Origin: Mesorhizobium loti R88b
Lineage (GTDB): Bacteria; Pseudomonadota; Alphaproteobacteria; Rhizobiales; Rhizobiaceae
Reading direction: 5' to 3'
NCBI RefSeq assembly: GCF_013170845.1
Contig: NZ_CP033367.1
Location: forward strand, 3,845,001 to 3,909,000
DNA: 64,000 nucleotides
The notes under the pieces are model-generated. The model saw nothing but the letters and a program-made list of their open reading frames with translations. It was not told the DNA's origin and searched no databases. Both the position numbers and the translations under genes were made by a program. This document shows, piece after piece, positions 58,781-64,000 of the stretch (within the stretch, counting starts at the first letter, position 1; each line of letters begins with the position of its first letter).

Positions 58781-59752
58781 TTATCCCCGACCCATCCGGG
58801 CTTCGCGACCGCCGCGACGGCGACCGCCGGCAGCGCCATCGCCCGGTGCATTGACCTGCGTCGGCGCCGCCACTGCCTGGCCACCTTCTGCCGGCTTGTA
58901 GTCCTTGTAGGTGCGGATCCAGTTGGTGCAGTTCTCATCGGTGCCGTTGAGCACATTGGCGCCGCGCACGGCTTCCATTTCCTGCGGTCGCACCGGGTTC
59001 ATGATCGCCGACGTCATGCCGGCGCCGATCACCATCGGGATGAAGGCGGCGTTGATGCCGTGACGGTGCGGCAGGCCAAACGAGATGTTGGAGAGGCCGC
59101 AAGTGGTGTTGACCTTGAGCTCTTCGCGCAGCCGACGCAGCAGCGCGAACACCTGGCGGCCGGCGTCACCCAGCGCGCCGATCGGCATGACCAGCGGGTC
59201 GACGACGACGTCATGTGCGGGAATGCCGAAATCGGCGCAGCGCTGCACGATCTTCTTGGCGACGGCGAAGCGCACGTCCGGATCCATCGAAATGCCGGTC
59301 TCGTCATTGGAGATGGCGACGACCGGGACGTTGTATTTCTTGACCAGCGGCAGGATGGCTTCGAGCTTTTCTTCCTCGCCGGTGACCGAATTGACCAGCG
59401 GGCGGCCCTTGGCGACCTTCAGAGCGGCCTCGATCGCGGCAGTGACCGACGAGTCGATCGACAGCGGCAAATCGACCAGGCCCTGCACGATCTCCAGCGT
59501 CTGAACGAGCAGGCCAGGTTCGGTCTCGTTCGGATTGACGGAGGTGACGCCGGCGTTGACGTCGAGCATGGTGGCGCCACAGGCGGCCTGTTCCAGCGCG
59601 TCCCTGATCACGGTTTCGAAATTGCCGGCGATCATCTCGGCGGCGAGCTTCTTACGGCCGGTCGGGTTGATGCGCTCGCCAATGACGCAGAAGGGCTGGT
59701 CGAAGCCGATGATGATCTCGCGTGTCGCCGAGGCGACGATGGTCCGGGTCAT
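58781..59752 (-). CDS. Methyltetrahydrofolate:corrinoid methyltransferase (pterin-binding domain)
   Basis: 323 aa. GERINPTGRKKLA, MLDVNAGV, LPLSIDSS, PLVNSVTGE and DDVVVDPLV-type segments define the DHPS/pterin-binding TIM barrel of MtvB/AcsE/MtrH-like and MetH pterin domains. It moves a methyl group between methyl-THF and a corrinoid protein. No corrinoid-binding protein or substrate methyltransferase (MttB-like) is in the window, so partners are encoded elsewhere. The C-terminus ends in a Gly/Arg-rich tail, like the activator. A SahR-like palindrome lies 17-38 bp before the start codon. Confidence 0.9.
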   Translation of the reverse strand: MTRTIVASATREIIIGFDQPFCVIGERINPTGRKKLAAEMIAGNFETVIRDALEQAACGATMLDVNAGVTSVNPNETEPGLLVQTLEIVQGLVDLPLSIDSSVTAAIEAALKVAKGRPLVNSVTGEEEKLEAILPLVKKYNVPVVAISNDETGISMDPDVRFAVAKKIVQRCADFGIPAHDVVVDPLVMPIGALGDAGRQVFALLRRLREELKVNTTCGLSNISFGLPHRHGINAAFIPMVIGAGMTSAIMNPVRPQEMEAVRGANVLNGTDENCTNWIRTYKDYKPAEGGQAVAAPTQVNAPGDGAAGGRRRGGREARMGRG

Positions 59753-59768
59753 GAAGTCTCTCCGCCTT

Positions 59769-59790
59769 GATATAAAGTGCTCTTTATATC
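59769..59790. promoter_or_regulatory. SahR-like operator ATATAAAG-N4-CTTTATAT
   Basis: A perfect inverted repeat (9-bp arms GATATAAAG/CTTTATATC, 4-bp spacer), 17 bp upstream of the methyltransferase start and 37 bp after the stop of metF-like. It resembles the ArsR-type site I recall for SahR, the S-adenosylhomocysteine-responsive regulator of methionine genes in alphaproteobacteria. Local AT-richness stands out in this GC-rich DNA. Confidence 0.6.
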
Positions 59791-59831
59791 GTCTCTGGTT
59801 TCGTTCCAGGGTCAGGTGATTGGCCGCGTTT

Positions 59832-60923
59832 TCAGTGCGCGGTCTTTACCATGTCCACCTGCGTTTCGGTAATGTCGTCATGCAATATGTGGTCGAGCCG
59901 GTCGGCGACCATCTGGTCGTCGCGACGGATCTCGCGTTTCCACGGCTGGCGGCCCTTCAGCACGCCCGATTCATCGACAATCTCGGCGACATATTCCTCC
60001 TGGCGGTAGGCCATCACATGGATGCCGGCAACGCCCGGGATTTCCTTGACCTCGTTGATGATGTCGGTGCAGAGCTGCTTGCCTTCCTTCTTCTGGTCCT
60101 GGGCGCCCTCCAGCCGTTTGATGATGGCGTCCGGGATGTGAATGCCAGGCACGTTGGAGCGGATCCATTTGGCTGTTTTGGCCGAGGCGAGCGGGCCAAC
60201 GCCGCACAGCACGAACACCTTCTCGGTGTGGCCGAGATCGCGCGCCTTCTGCATGAAGGTCCTGAACATCGGCACGTCGAAGCAATACTGCGTCTGCACG
60301 AACTGCGCGCCGGCGGCGATCTTCTTGCCGAGATGGATCGGGCGAAAGTCGAAGGGCGGCGCGAACGGATTGACGGCCGCGCCCAGGAACAGCTGCGGCG
60401 GCGTGGTGAGCTTGCGGCCGGACAGGAACTTGCCGTTGTCACGCATGATGCGGCAGGTCTCGAGCAGCGACATGGAATCGAGGTCGAACACCGGCTTGGC
60501 GCCGGGCTGATCGCCCGCCTGTACGCCGTCGCCGGTCAGGCACAGCATGTTGGCGACGCCCATTGCCGCGCCGCCCAGCACGTCGCCCTGGATGGCGATG
60601 CGGTTCTTGTCGCGGCAGGCGATCTGCATTATCGGGGCATAGCCCATGCGGGTCAAAAGCGCGCAGATGCCGACCGAGGACATGTGGCAGTTGGCGCCGG
60701 AGGCATCGACCGCGTTGATGGCGTCGACCCAGCCATCGAAGATCTTCGCCCTGTTGTAGACGTCTTCGGGATCCGCGCTGTCGGGCGGGTTGAGCTCGGT
60801 GGTGACAGCGAACTCGCCGCGCCGCAGCACGCGCTCCAGCCGGCCGCGCGAGGTGTGGCCGGGCAGGGGGTCGAGCGGCAGGTGGATGCCGGCCGGGTTC
60901 TCGTCGCGCTGGTGGCCGATCAT
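59832..60923 (-). CDS. MetF-like methylenetetrahydrofolate reductase
   Basis: 363 aa from the ATG at 60923, overlapping the upstream stop by 4 bp; the longer frame to 61391 is shadow. FAVTTELNPPDSADPEDVYNRA contains the catalytic Glu region, and CHMSSVGICALLTRMG, IQGDVLGG, LTGDG and FVQTQYCFDVPMFRTFM are MTHFR barrel features. It interconverts 5,10-methylene-THF and 5-methyl-THF. In this operon it would process the methyl-THF product of the corrinoid transferase, or supply methyl-THF for methionine synthesis. Longer than classical MetF by about 60 residues. Confidence 0.88.
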   Translation of the reverse strand: MIGHQRDENPAGIHLPLDPLPGHTSRGRLERVLRRGEFAVTTELNPPDSADPEDVYNRAKIFDGWVDAINAVDASGANCHMSSVGICALLTRMGYAPIMQIACRDKNRIAIQGDVLGGAAMGVANMLCLTGDGVQAGDQPGAKPVFDLDSMSLLETCRIMRDNGKFLSGRKLTTPPQLFLGAAVNPFAPPFDFRPIHLGKKIAAGAQFVQTQYCFDVPMFRTFMQKARDLGHTEKVFVLCGVGPLASAKTAKWIRSNVPGIHIPDAIIKRLEGAQDQKKEGKQLCTDIINEVKEIPGVAGIHVMAYRQEEYVAEIVDESGVLKGRQPWKREIRRDDQMVADRLDHILHDDITETQVDMVKTAH

Positions 60924-61516
60924 GCCGCGGCTCCGGTCTTGGGGGCGGCCGCGGCTTCGCGGGCTGCCGCCGCCTGCGCGGTGACACGCAGCCAGGCGGA
61001 GGTTTCGCGCAACGATTGGTCCACCGGCTTCTGCACGGTCAGGATCTTGTCTGAGTTGACCATGTTCTTGGAGCCTTCCCAGGCCTTGACCCAGACGCAA
61101 GGCATATCGGGCTCGACCTCGCAATTGCCGTTGGCGCGCACGCCGCCGCACGGACCGTTGCGCAGCTGCTTGGGGCAGTTCATCGGGCACGACATGCCGG
61201 TCGAGGACAGGATGCACTGGCCGCACATGCGGCAGTCGAACATGAAGCCCTTGACGCGTTTTTCGACGAACTTGATCGGCGCTTCGACGCGCCCGTAGCC
61301 AAGGCCTTTCCACAAGGGATGGAGCAGCAGGAAGGTGTCGGCAAACCGCGCATAGAACCATTCGAGCAATCGCGAATGGCGGATCGACCACAGCCTGATC
61401 GCAAAAGAGCGCTGTACGCGCCGCTGCGGCGACACATCGGCCGGCTTGTAGTCGGATTTCGGCGCTGCCTTCTTGACCTGAGTGGCCTGGGTAACCGCCG
61501 GATTCGTGTCAGACAT
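60920..61516 (-). CDS. MTHFR C-terminal (zinc/iron-sulfur) domain protein
   Basis: 198 aa from the ATG at 61516 (MSDTNPAVTQATQ). The conserved cysteine cluster FDCRMCGQCILSSTGMSC, PMNCPKQLRNGPCGG followed by a further Cys in GNCEVEP is the MTHFR_C family signature, found next to MetF in anaerobes and corrinoid-using bacteria where it may link MetF to an electron donor. It overlaps both neighbours by 4-8 bp. The Ala-rich C-terminus is low complexity. Confidence 0.85.
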   Translation of the reverse strand: MSDTNPAVTQATQVKKAAPKSDYKPADVSPQRRVQRSFAIRLWSIRHSRLLEWFYARFADTFLLLHPLWKGLGYGRVEAPIKFVEKRVKGFMFDCRMCGQCILSSTGMSCPMNCPKQLRNGPCGGVRANGNCEVEPDMPCVWVKAWEGSKNMVNSDKILTVQKPVDQSLRETSAWLRVTAQAAAAREAAAAPKTGAAA

Positions 61517-61811
61517 TTTCTTTGCCGCCCGCCTTGACCAGAGCGACCAGCCGCTCGCGATCATATTTCGTGTCGAGGTCTTGAAAAGCCTTTTCGACTT
61601 CGGCTTCGAGATCGTCGCCGACAGGGATAGGATCAGCCTTGCGCCATTCGGCCAGATAGTCGTCGGTGCCGCCGGCGCCGGTGCGCATGGCGCACATGTC
61701 GATGGCCTCGGTGAAGCGCAGAGGCAGTTCGCGCTTGGCGTTCTGCCGGCCCTTCTTGACGATGATTTGGGCAGGGATGTCGCGCCAGTAGACGACGATA
61801 AGATCGGCCAT
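61509..61811 (-). CDS. Small virulence-factor-family protein
   Basis: 100 aa from the ATG at 61811 (MADLIVVYWRDIPAQIIVKKGRQ). It matches the small alphaproteobacterial family labelled virulence factor in Pfam, usually found next to MTHFR-like genes. The name is historical; a metabolic accessory role in one-carbon transfer is more likely. It is first in the operon 61811-59832 and overlaps the MTHFR_C gene by 8 bp. The 200 bp upstream are moderately AT-rich and should contain the promoter. Confidence 0.8.
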   Translation of the reverse strand: MADLIVVYWRDIPAQIIVKKGRQNAKRELPLRFTEAIDMCAMRTGAGGTDDYLAEWRKADPIPVGDDLEAEVEKAFQDLDTKYDRERLVALVKAGGKENV

Positions 61812-62014
61812 GAATTCTCGCTCCTCGATCTGCGAGCATTGCCGCATGCGCAATGGGGCCGCTTGTTATGGGACGACGCGCGCGCATTCAAAAGCGACGC
61901 ATTTCAATGTCGTAAAATGAAAGGTGTGTTTATTCGTTTGCGACGTGCGCCGGCGACGGGTCCGGCGCGCCGAAAAAGCCGTCGCGCCTTGCCCTGTTCC
62001 GGGCCGACAAGACG

Positions 62015-62788
62015 CTACCAGATGCCGGTTCGGAGACCCGTCCAGAGGTAGAACCAGATCGTCGGGTGATACCATTGCCGTGACGGCAGGCCGGGATCGA
62101 TGGTGGCGACTTTTCCAGCCAGCACGTCGCGCACCGCCTCCACGCAGATGTCGCGCGAGAACGAAGCCTGCCGCAGCGCATAGCTTGAAATGCTATCTCC
62201 GCGTCCGGGTTTGCCGCGCGCTTGCTTGAGCGCACCGCCGGTGTCGACGCCGGCATCGACCAACAGCACGGTGGTGCCGAAATTTTGCGTATCGCCTGAT
62301 ACCAGCGCCCAGTAGCCGCCGTTCATGCCCCGGTATTTGGGCGTGATGCCAGCATGGTAATTGACGACGGGACAGGCGATTTTCGACAGCGTGTCGCGGC
62401 TCAGCATGCGGCAGCCGGCAAGAAACACAACGCCAGGCTGGAGCCTTGCTATGGCGTCCAGGCATTCCGGCGCGTTGGCGGAGGGGACGTGGATGATCGA
62501 CTGCCCGGGTTTCGGTTCGGTCTGCATTTTCTGCTCAGCGATCATCTCATCGGCATGACCGGCGAAGAAGCGCTTTCCCAGGCGCGTCAGCACCATCGTG
62601 CCCAACTGGCCGATGACCGAGACCCAACCCTGGCGCCGGGCACGCCTGACCAGCAATTGCTTTTTTGATTCAGGCGTTTCGAGGATGACGTTGACGGGAC
62701 CCAGACTGTCGACGATGGCGTTGATGACCGCCCAGATGTGCGGGCCACCTTCGGTGACGACGACAATGTTCGACTTCTGGGGTTCCAT
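62015..62788 (-). CDS. Formyltransferase family protein
   Basis: 257 aa. VVNYHAGITPKYRG holds the catalytic N143 and H145, and LLVDAGVDTGG supplies the Asp of formyl-THF-dependent transferases (GART/Fmt fold). It lacks the C-terminal tRNA-binding domain of Fmt. Relatives formylate amino sugars or other amines. Together with the amine-sugar hypothesis for 34198-42119 a sugar substrate is conceivable, but it stands apart. It consumes 10-formyl-THF, tying it to the folate theme. Confidence 0.85.
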   Translation of the reverse strand: MEPQKSNIVVVTEGGPHIWAVINAIVDSLGPVNVILETPESKKQLLVRRARRQGWVSVIGQLGTMVLTRLGKRFFAGHADEMIAEQKMQTEPKPGQSIIHVPSANAPECLDAIARLQPGVVFLAGCRMLSRDTLSKIACPVVNYHAGITPKYRGMNGGYWALVSGDTQNFGTTVLLVDAGVDTGGALKQARGKPGRGDSISSYALRQASFSRDICVEAVRDVLAGKVATIDPGLPSRQWYHPTIWFYLWTGLRTGIW

Positions 62789-62883
62789 GGTGCGCGCCGG
62801 AAAGATGCAGCCGATGCCGGATCCCGGCGCCCGCTATGCTAGAGCGTCCGGGTTAATCCTTGGTGATCGGCAGCCGGTACGGC

Positions 62884-63459
62884 TCAGCGTTTGAATTCGA
62901 TGATGTCGAGCTTCGATTCATAGTAGGGCGCGGGAAATTCGATGCGCCATTCATTGGGGCCGGTGCGGAAGGCATAGCCAACCTGGTCGGTCTGCGGGCC
63001 GCTGCCATAGGGTTTTGCGGGATCGCTGTTGACGTAGCCCACGCCAAGATAGATCGCGCGTTTGTCGCCATCGTCGAAGAAGCGGCCCTTGGTGCGCTGC
63101 GAGCCGCTGATCTTTTCCAGCCGCCAGCCCGAGCCATCGTCGGTCACCTTGCACTTGAACCAGCCATAGATGACGAGCGGGCTGGTCTCGCCGGCCTTGA
63201 TGGTGCGGCATTGCCAGTTACCGGTCAAATCCTTGTCGGAGAACGCCACCAGCGGCTTGGCCAGCAAGGCATCGAGCTGCTGGACATCGGCGGGGTCGCC
63301 TGCTTTCGCTTCGGCCAACGCCCCTTTGCGCGTTTCATCATATTTGTCGAGCCGCGCCTTGTCGGCGGGGGTGATGATTTTCTGCGCCTGGCCGTCGGCC
63401 AGGGCGGGCAGGGCGCAGCAGAACAGGCCGATGGCGGCAACCAGTGGGCGAAGGATCAT
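62884..63459 (-). CDS. Exported DUF4893-like protein
   Basis: 191 aa. Signal peptide ILRPLVAAIGLFCCALPALA, then a mature domain with WQCRTIKAGETSPLVIYGWFKCKVTDDGSGWRLEKISGSQRTKG, beta-rich with two conserved cysteines. The pattern is that of DUF4893 proteins of Rhizobiales. It should be periplasmic. Role unknown. Confidence 0.78.
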   Translation of the reverse strand: MILRPLVAAIGLFCCALPALADGQAQKIITPADKARLDKYDETRKGALAEAKAGDPADVQQLDALLAKPLVAFSDKDLTGNWQCRTIKAGETSPLVIYGWFKCKVTDDGSGWRLEKISGSQRTKGRFFDDGDKRAIYLGVGYVNSDPAKPYGSGPQTDQVGYAFRTGPNEWRIEFPAPYYESKLDIIEFKR

Positions 63460-63592
63460 CCGGGACTCCCGAGGCTAATGGCAGTTGATGTCTGGAGCGG
63501 CGCTCCTGCCGGCCGCTGCCTGACTTAATCGGGTCGATCACGCCTGTCATCCATGCTTAACAGCGTGACCGTCAAAAATCATGGTGTGGCAC

Positions 63593-64000
63593 ATGCGAAT
63601 CTTGCTCACGGGGTCGTCGGGTTGGCTGGGCAGCGCACTGGCGCCGCGCCTGCGCGGTCTTGGCCATGAAGTGATCGGTCTGACCCTGTTCCATCCGTAG
63701 AAACACAGATGATCGGCTCGATCGCCGATCGTGACCTGGTCATGCGGGCGGTCAGGGACAATCGAATCGAGGCCATCATTCACAGCGGCGCTCTGCACAA
63801 ACCCAATATAGAGAACCGCACCAACAGCGATTTCGTCGCCACCAATGTGCAGGGCACGCTCAACCTGCTCGACGCGGCGGTGGCGAACGGCGTGCAGCGC
63901 TTCGTCTTCACCTCGACGACCTCGCTGATGATCTCGCAAGCGATACGCGACGGGTTCAGTGGCGGTGCGCGCAAGGCGGCCTGGCTGACGGAAGAGATGA
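63593..64000 (+). pseudogene. NAD-dependent epimerase/dehydratase, frameshifted and cut by the window end
   Basis: The first frame encodes MRILLTGSSGWLGSALAPRL ... HEVIGL, a Rossmann start, then stops at 63700. In the frame one base lower, DPVPSVETQMIGSIADRDLV, then SGALHKPN, NVQGTLNLLDAAVANGVQRFVFTSTTS continue the same SDR fold without gap. Adding a single G near 63682 (GGTCTG-GAC) would restore one reading frame. Either the gene is inactivated or the base was lost in sequencing. The rest runs past the right edge. Confidence 0.8.

Noticed and set aside
59832..61391. Longer MetF-like protein of 519 residues
   Set aside because: The first 156 residues shadow the MTHFR_C gene, whose cysteine motifs are clear; the ATG at 60923 overlaps its stop in the usual ATGA manner.
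61509..61811. True virulence determinant
   Set aside because: Family name only; the gene is embedded in a one-carbon metabolism operon.
1..64000. tRNA, rRNA or CRISPR array
   Set aside because: No cloverleaf, ribosomal sequence or regularly spaced direct repeats were seen; the integrase relic has no visible tRNA beside it.

Overview
The window looks like chromosome from an alphaproteobacterium of the order Rhizobiales, most likely Mesorhizobium or a close relative. This is inferred from high GC, cob gene nomenclature and order of the aerobic B12 pathway, a soxBDAG sarcosine oxidase operon, LsrB/VtlR-like regulation beside DUF1127 small proteins, and dispersed intergenic palindromes of a kind I associate with Mesorhizobium. 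It was read without database searches.

Layout. 1-3327: end of a cobalamin cluster (cobP, cobO, cobD, cobC) plus a coupled CX5R phosphatase. 3332-11390: a nitrogen-compound uptake and breakdown cluster (creatininase family, RidA, NMT1/THI5-like ABC importer, cytosine-deaminase-like amidohydrolase, FAD oxidase, two flavodoxin-fold reductases). A sigma-54-type promoter lies upstream of the importer. 11537-18528: two GcvT-fused flavin dehydrogenases, an aminotransferase and a homocysteine S-methyltransferase, next to an XRE-cupin regulator. 19394-21568: nitroreductase and DHA2 exporter. 21745-26895: soxBDAG. 27059-30564: MscS-type channel and NmrA-like protein. 30690-32473: degraded integrase followed by three AT-richer orphan ORFs, a small island remnant. 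32662-33972: AraC regulator and a small exported protein.

34198-42119 is the most unusual block. It encodes a HAD-UbiA fusion resembling decaprenyl-phosphate phosphoribosyltransferase, a DprE1-like FAD oxidase, an SMR-type small transporter, an extended SDR, a class III aminotransferase, a GT-C-like membrane protein and an FkbM methyltransferase. This suggests a lipid-linked pentose (arabinose-like or amino-pentose) pathway. 42281-44842 is a third GcvT-fused dehydrogenase. 44943-48909 holds an M50 protease flanked by imperfect direct repeats, a VWA/DUF1194 protein, a crystallin-like protein, an ATP-grasp-like protein and a methyltransferase. 49016-52611 is a NitT/TauT-type importer with a convergent GlxA-family regulator.

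52893-56097 carries a LysR gene resembling LsrB/VtlR with three very small proteins. 56279-61811 encodes a corrinoid/folate methyl-transfer system (RACo/RamA-like activator, methyl-THF:corrinoid methyltransferase, MetF-like reductase, MTHFR C-terminal protein, small virulence-factor-family protein) with a SahR-like palindrome. The window ends with a formyltransferase, a DUF4893-like exported protein and a frameshifted epimerase.

A common theme is one-carbon and methylamine metabolism: B12 synthesis, homocysteine methylation, oxidative N-demethylation onto folate, sarcosine oxidation and corrinoid methyl transfer. These steps could connect glycine betaine breakdown with the methionine/folate pool.
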